Shown here: piece after piece, positions 17,825 to 26,230 of the stretch
Layout of the letters: every line of letters begins with the position of its first letter
Position numbering within the stretch: position 1 is the stretch's first letter
Source: Candidatus Omnitrophota bacterium
Lineage (GTDB): Bacteria > Omnitrophota > Gorgyraeia > Zapsychrales > Fredricksoniimonadaceae
Assembly: GCA_016201795.1 (NCBI GenBank)
Contig: JACQCF010000028.1
Span: forward strand, 1-51,082
Direction: 5' to 3'
Length of the DNA: 51,082 nucleotides
Notes under the pieces: generated by a model
The model's database searches: none
Seen by the model: only the letters and a program-made list of their open reading frames with translations
Told to the model about the DNA's origin: nothing
Translations under genes and position numbers: made by a program

Positions 17825-18491
17825 ACCTATTTTTATTACCGCCACCGACACCAATGTCGGTAAAACCATTGCCGCTTACGTCTTGGGACTTTTGCTAAAG
17901 AAGCAAGGGATCGATGTTGGCGTGATGAAACCCGTGCAGTGTGCGGGCAATGACGCACAATTCCTTAAAGAAAAGTTAGCTCTTCAAGATGATTTGTCTT
18001 TGATCAATCCTGTTTTTGCTCCGGAGCCATTGTCACCGCATCTAGCCTTAAGGCGGGCCAGAATCAAATTTAACCTTAAGACGATCAAGAATACTTTTGA
18101 ACAATTAAGCGCCCGCCATGATCTGCTGCTCATCGAAGGCGCCGGCGGTTTAATGGTGCCATTAGATGCGGGGGCGATTAGTAATCGCCCCTACTACAAC
18201 ACAGATTTAGTCCGCGATCTAAACGCCGAGGTGATTATCGTCTCTCGTCTGGGATTGGGGACCATTAACCACACGCTCCTGACGATCAATCAGGCTAGGG
18301 CTTACGGGCTCAAAATCAAGGGCGTGCTTTTTAGCGACACTAATCCTAAGGCCAAGAGCATTGCCGAGAAAACTAATCCCATCGAGATCAAGCGCCTCTG
18401 TGGGATTAAGATTTTGGGAATCATTCCGTATTTAAAACACCTGAGTACCAAAGAAATTTTAAGCCAATGCAAAAACATAGCCGTCGATTAA
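17811..18491 (+). CDS. bioD: Dethiobiotin synthetase
   Basis: 226 residues from the ATG at 17811 (MPTHRPIFITATDTNVGKT), preferred over the track start at 17784 because the P-loop sits at the family's usual distance. BioD closes the ureido ring of dethiobiotin with CO2 and ATP. Motifs: TDTNVGKT (12-19), VMKPVQCA, EGAGGLMVPL. After the last motif about ten extra residues (GAISNRPYYN) are encoded by a perfect palindrome, in a loop region where other BioD proteins are shorter. Overlaps bioC and bioA. Confidence 0.93.
   Translation: MPTHRPIFITATDTNVGKTIAAYVLGLLLKKQGIDVGVMKPVQCAGNDAQFLKEKLALQDDLSLINPVFAPEPLSPHLALRRARIKFNLKTIKNTFEQLSARHDLLLIEGAGGLMVPLDAGAISNRPYYNTDLVRDLNAEVIIVSRLGLGTINHTLLTINQARAYGLKIKGVLFSDTNPKAKSIAEKTNPIEIKRLCGIKILGIIPYLKHLSTKEILSQCKNIAVD
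18171..18191. repeat. Perfect palindrome in frame within bioD
   Basis: GGGGCGATTA-g-TAATCGCCCC, followed by TAC. The CGCCCCTAC edge matches the REP-like element inside the RAYT gene (GCCCCTACGG). It adds roughly AGAISNRPYY to BioD without breaking the frame. Confidence 0.8.
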
Positions 18492-19756
18492 AAAATTGGG
18501 ATAAGCGCTACCTCTGGCATCCGTTCACCCAGATGAAAGAGTGGGTGCGACAGGAACCTCTGGTGATTGACCGTGCCCAAGGTGTTTATTTGATAGACAC
18601 CGACGGCAGGCGTTATATCGACGGGGTGTCTTCCTTGTGGGTCAATGTGCACGGTCATAAGCATCCGGCCATTGATGCGGCGATCAAAAAACAAATGGAT
18701 AAAGTCAGTCATAGCACTTTGTTGGGCCTGGCCAATACGCCGTCGGTGGAATTATCCAAAGAACTTATTGCTATCGCGCCTCGGGGTTTGAAGAAAGTGT
18801 TCTATTCGGATAATGGCTCAACTTCGGTGGAAGTCGCCCTTAAAATGGCCTATCAATATTGGCAGAATACCGGACAGAAGAACAAGCGTACGTTGGTGCA
18901 TTTGCAAAATTCTTATCACGGTGACACGCTGGGGTCGGTGAGTGTGGGCGGTATTGATCTTTTTCATAAGGTTTACCGCGGTTTGATTTTTAAAACAGTG
19001 ACCTTGAAAGGGCGGGGATGGGAGACGGTTTCGGATTTCGAAAGGTTGCTCAAGAAAAAGTCTTCCTCGATGGCCGCGTTGGTGGTGGAACCTCTGGTAC
19101 AGGGAGCGGCAGGGATGCTTGTATATCCCCGTGGCGTTTTAAAAGAGTTCAGGCGTTTATGTACCAAATATAATGTATTTTTGATTGCGGATGAGGTGGC
19201 GACCGGTTTTGGCCGTACGGGGAAAATGTTTGCTTGCCAGCATGAAAATGTTACGCCGGATTTTTTATGTTTGGCCAAAGGAATCACCGGCGGCTATTTG
19301 CCGCTAGCAGCCACTTTGACGACCCAAAAGGTTTACGACGGCTTTGTGTTTAATGACAGAGATCAAAAAAAATTTTTCCACGGCCATACCTATACCGGCA
19401 ACCCTCTGGCCTGCGCGGCGGCGCTGGCGAATTTGGCAGTGTTCAAGAAAGAGCGTACCCTGGAGAAATTAGCTCCCAAAATAAAATTCCTGGCCCAGCG
19501 ACTCAAGATGTTTTATAATTTGCCTTCCGTCGTGGGAATACGCCAGTGCGGTTTGATGGCCGGCATTGAACTTAAAAGTCATTTTCAAGACCGCGGGTGC
19601 GTTGACGTATGCCAGCGCTTGAGAGATAGGGGTGTTATTTTGCGGCCTCTGGGTAATGTGGTCGTCATCATGCCGCCATTGGCAATTTCCGTCGACGAAT
19701 TAGATGCTTTGCTTAAAGCAACTTATCGAGTTATTAAAGAATATGAAACCAAATAA
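18467..19756 (+). CDS. bioA: Adenosylmethionine-8-amino-7-oxononanoate aminotransferase
   Basis: 429 residues. A class III PLP aminotransferase that makes 7,8-diaminopelargonate, using SAM as the usual amino donor. Seen: LWHPFTQM near the N-terminus (typical of BioA), GVSSLWVNVHGH, NGSTSVEVALKMAYQYW, DEVATGFGRTGKMFA, and PLP Lys271 in LAKGITGGYLPLAAT. It overlaps the 3' end of bioD by 25 bp and is followed without a gap by mnmA. Confidence 0.96.
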   Translation: MQKHSRRLKNWDKRYLWHPFTQMKEWVRQEPLVIDRAQGVYLIDTDGRRYIDGVSSLWVNVHGHKHPAIDAAIKKQMDKVSHSTLLGLANTPSVELSKELIAIAPRGLKKVFYSDNGSTSVEVALKMAYQYWQNTGQKNKRTLVHLQNSYHGDTLGSVSVGGIDLFHKVYRGLIFKTVTLKGRGWETVSDFERLLKKKSSSMAALVVEPLVQGAAGMLVYPRGVLKEFRRLCTKYNVFLIADEVATGFGRTGKMFACQHENVTPDFLCLAKGITGGYLPLAATLTTQKVYDGFVFNDRDQKKFFHGHTYTGNPLACAAALANLAVFKKERTLEKLAPKIKFLAQRLKMFYNLPSVVGIRQCGLMAGIELKSHFQDRGCVDVCQRLRDRGVILRPLGNVVVIMPPLAISVDELDALLKATYRVIKEYETK

Positions 19757-20861
19757 AGATAAAACCGTTTTTGTCGCGATGTCCGGCGGGGTGGATTCTT
19801 CGGTGGTGGCGGGCTTAATCCAAGAAGCCGGCTACAATACTGTCGGGGTCACCATGTGTTTTAATATCACGCACCCTAATAATCACAAGCCTTCCTGCTG
19901 CGGCATCGAGGGTATTGGCGATGCCAGGCGCGCGGCGGAAATTTTAGGCATCCCGCATTATGTGTTTAATTTTGCGGCGGACATTAACGATTACATCATT
20001 GAGGATTTTACCCGCGAATATTTAAGCGGCCGCACGCCCAACCCATGCGTGCGCTGCAATCAGCATTTAAAATTCGGCACGCTTTATAACAAAGTCAAAT
20101 CCTTAGGAGCCGATTATATCGCTACCGGTCATTACGGCAAAATCGAGTTTAACAGCCAACGAGGAAGTTTTGAACTTAAGAAAGCCGCCGACAACCGCAA
20201 GGACCAGTCCTATTTTCTCTATAGCATGAAGAAGGAGACTTTACCGTCGGTGCTTTTTCCTTTGGGGAGCTTAACGAAAGTACAAGTGCGGGACTTGGCG
20301 CGCCAGTATAAGCTCAACACCGCCGAGAAGCCCGAAAGCCAGGATATTTGCTTTGTTCCAGCTGAAGGTTATAAAAAGTTCCTCGAGGACAGGGTGGGCA
20401 AAGCATCCATGGTTCCCGGTGATTTTGTGAATGAAGGGGGAAACATCATCGGTAAGCACAAGGGCATGGCCTATTACACTATTGGCCAGCGTGACAAACT
20501 TGGGCTAGCGTTAGGTTATCCGGTGTACGTGTATCGGATGGACCCTCAAACCAATACCGTGCACGTCGGCAATTTAGACAAACTCTACTCCAAGGGATTG
20601 ATCGCGGCCCAAGCCAATTGGGTGAGCACGGCAATTCCTCAAGAAACCATAGAAGTCATGGCCAGAATTCGTTATAATTCCCCTGAAGTCAAAACCACTT
20701 TGACAGCCCTGGACGAGCATAAAGTGCGTCTGGAATTTGCCCAGCCGCAGAAATCCGTCACCCCTGGTCAGTCGGTGGTTTTTTACCAGGATGATGTGGT
20801 GTTGGGTGGGGCGATTATTGACGAACCTGTTTCAATGGATAATCTCCCGAAGGGGAATTGA
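19743..20861 (+). CDS. mnmA: tRNA-specific 2-thiouridylase MnmA
   Basis: 372 residues from the ATG at 19743 (MKPNKDKTVFVAMSGGVDSS); the track start at 19704 adds residues that lie inside bioA. MnmA makes 2-thiouridine at U34 of tRNA-Lys, -Glu and -Gln. PP-loop SGGVDSS, NPCVRCNQHLKFG with the first catalytic cysteine, and SQDICFVP with the second are all present. Its sulfur comes from a cysteine desulfurase, and one opens this operon. It overlaps the bioA end by 14 bp and the next gene by one base (TGATG). Confidence 0.96.
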   Translation: MKPNKDKTVFVAMSGGVDSSVVAGLIQEAGYNTVGVTMCFNITHPNNHKPSCCGIEGIGDARRAAEILGIPHYVFNFAADINDYIIEDFTREYLSGRTPNPCVRCNQHLKFGTLYNKVKSLGADYIATGHYGKIEFNSQRGSFELKKAADNRKDQSYFLYSMKKETLPSVLFPLGSLTKVQVRDLARQYKLNTAEKPESQDICFVPAEGYKKFLEDRVGKASMVPGDFVNEGGNIIGKHKGMAYYTIGQRDKLGLALGYPVYVYRMDPQTNTVHVGNLDKLYSKGLIAAQANWVSTAIPQETIEVMARIRYNSPEVKTTLTALDEHKVRLEFAQPQKSVTPGQSVVFYQDDVVLGGAIIDEPVSMDNLPKGN

Positions 20862-21457
20862 TGGTAAGAGTATGCCTTAGCGTAATTCTTCTTCTTTTGA
20901 TAACGGCCTTGGCTTACGCTCAGGCGGTTAATCCCGCCCGTCAGTACGAACAGCAAAGAAACACCCAGTCTCCAGCCTATGGAGTTTGGCATGTCTATGA
21001 TCGGTATGGAAATCTTCAAAAGGAAGAGAATTATAAAGCGTATCGTTTAGATGGTGACGTCAAAACGTTTTATCCTTCCGGTGAGTTAAAAGCGCTGACG
21101 CCTTACGTGGATGGAGAGCGCCAGGGCCTCGAGAAAACCTATTATGAAAAAGGCGCTCTGGAAAGCCAAAACATTTATGCGAACAATGATCTTAATGACC
21201 TGAGCCGTCATTATTATGACACCGGCGAGCTGGAGCGCGAAGCGTATTACAAAGATGGCCAGCTCAACGGGACAACTAAGATTTATTATAAAAGCGGGAA
21301 CATGAAACAACAGTTGAGGTATATCCGTGGTATTATCGACGGAACGGTGTTGACTTACAGCAAGGATGGCCATCTGAATGTTGAGGATGATTATCAAAAA
21401 GGGATCCTGATGGCCCATAAGGACTACACTAAAGAGACAGCTAAACTCATCCCATGA
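20861..21457 (+). CDS. Secreted MORN-like repeat protein (YwqK-type)
   Basis: 198 residues from the ATG at 20861; AAGGGG lies just upstream. A signal peptide (about 1-20, ending ALAYAQ) is followed by about six repeats of the pattern YY.sGeLe.e..Y.dG.l.G, as in YwqK-family MORN variants. Such repeats form extended beta sheets and their partners are usually unknown; it is exported here. Coupled at both ends: TGATG with mnmA and ATGA with pgi. A link to sugar or envelope metabolism would be guesswork. Confidence 0.8.
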   Translation: MVRVCLSVILLLLITALAYAQAVNPARQYEQQRNTQSPAYGVWHVYDRYGNLQKEENYKAYRLDGDVKTFYPSGELKALTPYVDGERQGLEKTYYEKGALESQNIYANNDLNDLSRHYYDTGELEREAYYKDGQLNGTTKIYYKSGNMKQQLRYIRGIIDGTVLTYSKDGHLNVEDDYQKGILMAHKDYTKETAKLIP

Positions 21458-22725
21458 TTTCTTTCAAGACCGATTATCTCAAAGGCTTCGTTAGCGACCA
21501 AGACATTAAAAGCATGGCGGGTGCGGTTAAGCAAGCCCATGAGGATTTGCAAGCCCGCAAAGGTAAAGGAGCTGAGTTTACCGGCTGGCTTCATTGGCCC
21601 TCGAGCATATCAGAAAATTTTCTTAAAGAGCTTCAGGTGCTGGCCGCGGAAGTACAAAAACATTCTGATTGTCTGGTGTCTATCGGCATTGGCGGGTCGT
21701 ATCTGGGAATCCGCGCCACCCTCGAGTTTTTGGGCGGGACAGCCAAGCTTCCCATTTATTATGCCGGGCACAATATCAGTAGCGACGGTCTTTATGAACT
21801 TTTAGAAACCATCAAAAATAAACGCTTGAGCGTGGTGGTGATTTCTAAATCAGGCACCACCACTGAGCCGGCCATTGCTTTTCGCGCTGTAAAAAAATTA
21901 TTGGAGAGCAAATACAGCGCCGACGAGTTAAAAAAACGTATTATTTGTGTGACCGATCAGAAAAAAGGCGCTTTGCGGTCCATGGCCTCAAAGTACGGTT
22001 ATCGTTCTTTTGTGATTCCCGACGATGTGGGCGGACGATTCTCGGTGCTGACACCCGTCGGGCTCGTACCTTTGGCCTTAGCCGGGGTGGATATCCATGC
22101 TTTGGTCGAAGGCGCGCGCAAAGCCGAAGCCGAATACGCCATTTGCGATCTCGAAAAAAATACCTGCTACCGTTATGCCGCTATCCGCAACATCCTTTAT
22201 CGCAAGGGCAAAACCATCGAGGTGGTTTCTTCCTTTTACCCGAATGTTTATTATGTGGCGGAATGGTTCAAACAACTTTTCGGCGAAAGCGAAGGCAAAG
22301 ACGGCAAAGGCATTTTCCCCGCCTCCATGATGTTCTCAACGGATTTACATTCTATGGGCCAGTTCATGCAGGAGGGGGAGCGCAACATTTTTGAAACATT
22401 TATTGCCATTGATAAGCCGCGTCATGACTTGCCTATCCCGCACGATAGCGATGATTTGGACGGTTTTAATTACGTCGCCGGCAAGAGTTTTGATTTCGTC
22501 AATAAAAAAGCGTATGAAGCCACTGCCGCGGCGCATTTCGAGGGCGGTGTGCCTAATATGACCATCGGCCTCTGCCAGGCGGATGCCTTTCATCTGGGTC
22601 ATTTGTTTTACTTTTTTGAAAAAGCGGTGGCCGTCTCCGGTTATCTTCGGGGGATTAATCCTTTTGACCAGCCGGGAGTGGAAGCGTACAAGAAAAAGAT
22701 GTTTGCTCTGCTTGGTAAGAAATGA
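21454..22725 (+). CDS. pgi: Glucose-6-phosphate isomerase
   Basis: 423 residues, closer to the shorter Gram-positive/Thermotoga type than to the 549-residue E. coli enzyme. It interconverts glucose-6-phosphate and fructose-6-phosphate. Seen: IGIGGSYLGIRA, VVISKSGTTTEPAIAFR (phosphosugar binding), GGRFSVLTPVGLVPLAL, the catalytic Glu region MQEGERNIFET, and KKAYEATAAAHFEGGVP near the C-terminus. Cytosolic. The ATG overlaps the upstream stop. Confidence 0.96.
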   Translation: MISFKTDYLKGFVSDQDIKSMAGAVKQAHEDLQARKGKGAEFTGWLHWPSSISENFLKELQVLAAEVQKHSDCLVSIGIGGSYLGIRATLEFLGGTAKLPIYYAGHNISSDGLYELLETIKNKRLSVVVISKSGTTTEPAIAFRAVKKLLESKYSADELKKRIICVTDQKKGALRSMASKYGYRSFVIPDDVGGRFSVLTPVGLVPLALAGVDIHALVEGARKAEAEYAICDLEKNTCYRYAAIRNILYRKGKTIEVVSSFYPNVYYVAEWFKQLFGESEGKDGKGIFPASMMFSTDLHSMGQFMQEGERNIFETFIAIDKPRHDLPIPHDSDDLDGFNYVAGKSFDFVNKKAYEATAAAHFEGGVPNMTIGLCQADAFHLGHLFYFFEKAVAVSGYLRGINPFDQPGVEAYKKKMFALLGKK

Positions 22726-22806
22726 GTCGGAATAATTTCCCTTGTCGCAGGCGAGCGGAGCTAATAAAATAATAGCAAGACGTGGGGGTCATTAAGGAGT
22801 TGAATT

Positions 22807-22962
22807 ATGGGAGGACGTACAGGCGAACTTATTTTGATTCTGGTGGTTTTTGTTTTACTTTTTGGCGCGCAGAAGCTGCCGGAAATTGGCGCGGCCATCG
22901 GCAAGGCGATCCGCGAATTTAAAAAGAATTTGCGCGACGTTGAAGAAGAAGTTAAGAAGTGA
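22807..22962 (+). CDS. tatA: Sec-independent translocase subunit TatA
   Basis: 51 residues, too short for the ORF track. One N-terminal membrane helix (ELILILVVFVLLFGA) with the TatA hinge pattern FGAQKLPEIGAAIGKAIREFKKNL and an acidic/basic amphipathic tail. TatA oligomers form the pathway for folded proteins across the inner membrane together with TatC, whose GTG overlaps this stop. TAAGGAG lies 7 nt before the ATG. No separate tatB is seen, so this may be a minimal TatAC system. Confidence 0.94.
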   Translation: MGGRTGELILILVVFVLLFGAQKLPEIGAAIGKAIREFKKNLRDVEEEVKK

Positions 22963-23705
22963 GAGCGTTTTTAACCCACCTGGATGAACTGCGCCGGCGG
23001 CTGATTAAAGTTTTGCTGGGGTTGATAGCCGCCACGCTGGTTTGTTATAATTTCGTCGGTAAAATCTTACCGTGGCTGATCAAACCTGCTTGTCTGGCAG
23101 GCCCGCCTGCCGGCGAGGCGGGCAGGCCCGCCGGCCATCTGGTTTTTATTTCACCCACCGAAGCCTTTGGCGCCTACATGACGCTGGCCGTGGTTATGGG
23201 CTTTCTGGTTTCTTTACCCTGGACGCTTTATCAGGTTTGGGGATTTGTTGCCAGCGCCCTGCGCCCCCACGAGAAGAAATTCATCGCCACCTTTGGGCCG
23301 CTGTCCTTTTTATTTTTTCTTTCAGGAGTTCTTTTTGCTTATTTTGTGGCCATTCCCTTGACCTACAAATTCCTGATGAGTTTTTCTTCACAGTATATGC
23401 AGCCGATGATTACGGTTGGCCACTACATGGGGTTTTTGGCCAACATGTTGATTGCTTTTGGGGTGACCTTTGAGCTCCCTTTGATTTTAGCTTTTCTGGC
23501 TAAGATCGGTATTGCCACGCCGGAGTTTTTGCGCCAGAAACGCCGTCACGCGATCATGATTATTTTAATCATGGCCGCTATCGTGACTCCGCCGGATGTG
23601 ATATCGCAGATTTTATTGGCACTGCCGCTGATGCTCTTGTACGAGGTGGGGATTATTTTTGCGAAAGTATGTTATAGAGGTCATCCTAAACATAAAACCC
23701 TCTGA
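22959..23705 (+). CDS. tatC: Sec-independent translocase subunit TatC
   Basis: 248 residues from a GTG overlapping tatA. TatC recognises twin-arginine signal peptides. Visible: the N-terminal LTHLDELRRRLIK motif, six hydrophobic segments, ISPTEAFGAYM and LPWTLYQVWGFVASALRPHEKK. The first periplasmic loop has an unusual stretch of about 15 residues (ACLAGPPAGEAGRPA) between WLIKP and GHLVFISPTEAF, encoded by a GC-rich palindromic repeat. The stop codon lies inside the left arm of the terminator at 23694. Confidence 0.96.
   Translation: MRAFLTHLDELRRRLIKVLLGLIAATLVCYNFVGKILPWLIKPACLAGPPAGEAGRPAGHLVFISPTEAFGAYMTLAVVMGFLVSLPWTLYQVWGFVASALRPHEKKFIATFGPLSFLFFLSGVLFAYFVAIPLTYKFLMSFSSQYMQPMITVGHYMGFLANMLIAFGVTFELPLILAFLAKIGIATPEFLRQKRRHAIMIILIMAAIVTPPDVISQILLALPLMLLYEVGIIFAKVCYRGHPKHKTL
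23085..23130. repeat. GC-rich palindromic insertion in tatC
   Basis: CCTGC...GCAGG followed by GCCCGCCT-gccggcg-AGGCGGGC. It is read in frame and accounts for the extra Ala/Gly/Pro residues in the first periplasmic loop of TatC. Confidence 0.75.
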
Positions 23706-23721
23706 AACATCAGAGGGTTTT
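23694..23721. terminator. Bidirectional Rho-independent terminator
   Basis: AAAACCCTCTGA-aaca-TCAGAGGGTTTT: a perfect 12-bp stem with a T-run on both strands. It ends the operon containing tatC and, on the other strand, the small peptide gene at 23748-23789. Confidence 0.9.
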
Positions 23722-23747
23722 ATGATAATGAAAGCTGAAAACAGCGT

Positions 23748-23789
23748 TTATTTTCTTTTGGCTGCTTTCCTTTTTCTCTTTTTAGCCAT
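23748..23789 (-). CDS. Putative 13-residue Lys/Arg-rich peptide
   Basis: ATG to TAA encodes MAKKRKRKAAKRK, far too short for the track. AAGAAAGGAG lies 6 nt before the ATG. A TTGCAT-N16-TAATAT promoter lies about 40 bp upstream and a strong bidirectional terminator 27 bp after the stop, so a complete tiny transcription unit is visible. The peptide is 10/13 Lys or Arg residues apart from Met and three Ala. A nucleic-acid or ribosome-binding role is inferred from charge only; no family is recognised. It could instead be a leader or a chance ORF. Confidence 0.5.
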   Translation of the reverse strand: MAKKRKRKAAKRK

Positions 23790-23826
23790 GACGTTCTCCT
23801 TTCTTAAGGATTGATTTGTTAGTAAG

Positions 23827-23854
23827 ATATTAACACATGCGTTACGTTATGCAA
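23827..23854 (-). promoter_or_regulatory. Promoter for the 13-residue peptide gene
   Basis: Minus strand TTGCAT (23854-23849), 16-bp spacer, TAATAT (23832-23827), upstream of the ribosome site of the small gene. Confidence 0.5.
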
Positions 23855-23886
23855 AAAAAATTTGAAATTTTTTTAAGTATTCTTCT

Positions 23887-24960
23887 ATGAGCGCCTCTTC
23901 CCTTTACATTCATATTCCCTTTTGTGCGCATAAATGTTTATTTTGTTCCTTTGCGATTGCGGTGGCGCAGACGCATCGCGCGCATGATTATTTAAATCGA
24001 TTAGATCAGGAAGCCCGAGCGTACCGGGGCGCACATCTGGATACCGTTTATGTCGGAGGTGGCACACCATCGATGTTGTCTGTCGATGAGCTCAGGCGGC
24101 TGATGGGTATCGTCAGAGAATATTTTTCTTTAAGCGATGATTGTGAAATGACCATCGAAGCTAACCCTGAAGGGGTTGATGAGCCTAAAGCCCGCCTCAT
24201 GAAAGAGCTGGGGTTTAATCGTTTCAGTTTAGGGATACAGTCGTTGGATGATCGTTATTTAAAATTTTTAGGACGCTGGCATGATGCCTGGCAGGCCAAA
24301 GAGGCGTATGCTTTATGGAGAAAGGCAGGATTTGAGAATATCAATCTGGATTTGATGTACGCGTTTCCTTCACAAACCAAGCAAGAACTGGAAACGGATG
24401 TGCGTGCCATTGCTTCTTTAGGTAGCGAACATCTATCGCTGTATACGCTCACCATTGAGCCTTACAGTCGTTTTTATGCTCAGGCCATCAAACTCGACGA
24501 CGATGACAAAATAGCCGGCCATTACCAGAAGGTTGTGGACATTCTTCAAGAGTACGGTTTCGGGCAGTATGAAATCAGCAATTTCTCCAAAGCAGGCTTT
24601 CAATCGCGGCATAACAAAAATTATTGGCGGGGCGGGCGTTACATCGGCTTAGGGATGGGCGCGCACGGATTTACTGGTCATCGTCGCTATTGGAACACAG
24701 CAAAACTTCAGGAATATTTAAACAGCACCGAGGCGGTGGCGGGGTTTGAAGACCTGGATGATGCGACGCTTGCGATCGAGAAGGTTTTATTTGGTTTAAG
24801 GATGAATGAAGGCATTGATCCGGCTTTGGTCCCGTCGCAAAAAAAGTCTTTGATGGATGATTTTGTGCGCCAGGGGTTTTTAAAGACGGAAGGTGCGCGT
24901 CTGAAAACGACGGACCAAGGTCGTCTGGTGCTAGATGAGTTGTCCGTGCGGTTGATATGA
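23887..24960 (+). CDS. hemW: HemW-like radical SAM protein (coproporphyrinogen oxidase family)
   Basis: 357 residues. The radical SAM motif is CAHKCLFCSF (CxxxCxxC); HemW typically has CDY/DF here. YVGGGTPSML, the EANPEG motif, RFSLGIQSLDDRYLKFLGR, LDLMYAFPSQTKQELETDV and the NYWRGGRYIGLGMGAHGF block are family hallmarks. HemW is a haem chaperone; the lack of HemN-specific C-terminal features favours HemW over an oxygen-independent coproporphyrinogen oxidase. No ribosome site is evident. Its 3' end overlaps the convergent prenyl synthase gene by 30 bp. Confidence 0.88.
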   Translation: MSASSLYIHIPFCAHKCLFCSFAIAVAQTHRAHDYLNRLDQEARAYRGAHLDTVYVGGGTPSMLSVDELRRLMGIVREYFSLSDDCEMTIEANPEGVDEPKARLMKELGFNRFSLGIQSLDDRYLKFLGRWHDAWQAKEAYALWRKAGFENINLDLMYAFPSQTKQELETDVRAIASLGSEHLSLYTLTIEPYSRFYAQAIKLDDDDKIAGHYQKVVDILQEYGFGQYEISNFSKAGFQSRHNKNYWRGGRYIGLGMGAHGFTGHRRYWNTAKLQEYLNSTEAVAGFEDLDDATLAIEKVLFGLRMNEGIDPALVPSQKKSLMDDFVRQGFLKTEGARLKTTDQGRLVLDELSVRLI

Positions 24961-26046
24961 ATCGACAATTTTCTGGCTGTGAGAAAAAAGTTTCAGTAAA
25001 GATTGTTCAATAAGGATACGGTATGCTTGATTCATTTTCAAGCTCGATAAAATTTTTTGGGCTTGAGCCAGACGGGTCTTAACAGCCCTTAAAGCATAGC
25101 CAAGGCTTCCAGCCTCGATGAAAATGGTTTTGACCTTTTCTAAGTCTCCAAGGGTTTTAGTTTTTTTATGAAAGATTTTTAAAAATTGTGCGCGTTGGGG
25201 GCCTTTGAGGGTTCGATAGGCATGCACCGCCAGAATGGTTTTTTTGCCTTCCGCCAGATCGCTTAGAATAGGCTTGCCGATATTTTTTTCCGTCTCAAAA
25301 ATGCCGATCATGTCATCTTGAATTTGAAATGCCTGACCGATGAGAATACCGAATTGGGAAATCTTTGGGATATCGCCCTCGGGCGCGTCGGCCAAAATGG
25401 CACCGGTGACCATGGGGCAGTCGAAGGTGTAGCGGGCCGTCTTTAAAGTGTAGTTTAAGAATACGTCTTTTTCGCTGATTTGATCAAGGTCTTGGGCGCT
25501 ATGCACCGTGTCGATAAATTCTCCCATGGCCGTAAAAGCGGCAGTTTGAATAAAATATTTAAGCGCGCGTTCTTTGCGCGGCAAGGGTTCTTGGATGGAT
25601 AAAAACGCATCGATGGCCAGTGCATAGACAATGTCGCCGGCGATAATGCCTAAATCAATACCCAGTTTCTCACGGGCGCTGGTGTCGACGGTTTTGGCTA
25701 AGACTTTATGCAAGGTGGGCTTGCCACGGCGTAAGTGGGAGCGGTCAATGATATCGTCGTGAATGAGCATGAAATTATGCAGGAATTCCATACAGGTGGA
25801 GGCGTTGTAAAGCTCTCTGGTGATTTTTTTATCTGGCGGCGAATAGGCTTTATAGGTCAGGATCAACAACAGCGGCCGCAGGCGTTTGCCTTTGCGCAAG
25901 GTGAATTCCCGAATGCTTTCAAATAAAAGCGGAGAAACTAAATGCAGTTTGTAATCTTTTTTGACGGTTTGAAGAAATGAAGCCAGGCTGGCGTCGATAT
26001 TCTTGCGTAATTGTTCAATGGTTCGGCTTCGCTCACCATAAATCAT
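24931..26046 (-). CDS. Polyprenyl diphosphate synthase (trans-isoprenyl synthase family)
   Basis: 371 residues from the ATG at 26046; the track uses a TTG at 26082. It condenses isopentenyl diphosphate onto an allylic diphosphate. First aspartate-rich motif DDIIDRSHLRRGKPT, second motif QDDMIGIFETEKNIGKPILSDL, in which the last Asp is replaced by Gly, as seen in a subset of long-chain or geranylgeranyl synthases. Chain length (quinone side chain, carrier lipid or other) cannot be predicted safely. Convergent overlap with hemW; divergent from 26231. Confidence 0.9.
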   Translation of the reverse strand: MIYGERSRTIEQLRKNIDASLASFLQTVKKDYKLHLVSPLLFESIREFTLRKGKRLRPLLLILTYKAYSPPDKKITRELYNASTCMEFLHNFMLIHDDIIDRSHLRRGKPTLHKVLAKTVDTSAREKLGIDLGIIAGDIVYALAIDAFLSIQEPLPRKERALKYFIQTAAFTAMGEFIDTVHSAQDLDQISEKDVFLNYTLKTARYTFDCPMVTGAILADAPEGDIPKISQFGILIGQAFQIQDDMIGIFETEKNIGKPILSDLAEGKKTILAVHAYRTLKGPQRAQFLKIFHKKTKTLGDLEKVKTIFIEAGSLGYALRAVKTRLAQAQKILSSLKMNQAYRILIEQSLLKLFSHSQKIVDSYQPHGQLI

Positions 26047-26172
26047 GGCGTTTATGCTAGCATACAACCCCCATGGGCTCAATAAAACTTTGTGGTTCGA
26101 CGCGTTCTTACCATTTTCTATATTTTCTTGATTGCTTAATTATTTCTAAACCTTAGAATAGTTTTTAATGAA

Positions 26173-26209
26173 CCCCTGCCGCTTTGCTTCGCAAAGCGAA
26201 GCGCAGGGG
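26173..26209. repeat. Intergenic palindrome between divergent genes
   Basis: CCCCTGC + CGCTTTGC-ttc-GCAAAGCG + GCAGGGG: nested perfect arms. No T-run follows. It explains the spurious 21-residue N-terminal extension of the next ORF in the track. Confidence 0.75.
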
Positions 26210-26230
26210 CGGATAACAGGAGGCCATGTT

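Noticed and set aside
23072-23473. 133-codon + ORF within tatC, and the 149-codon + ORF within pgi (21945-22394)
   Set aside because: Alternative frames of strongly conserved proteins; composition is Arg/Cys-rich shadow type.
26168-26230. N-terminal extension of the DUF2059-like ORF
   Set aside because: It reads through the palindrome at 26173; the ATG at 26231 has a ribosome site and begins a clean signal peptide.
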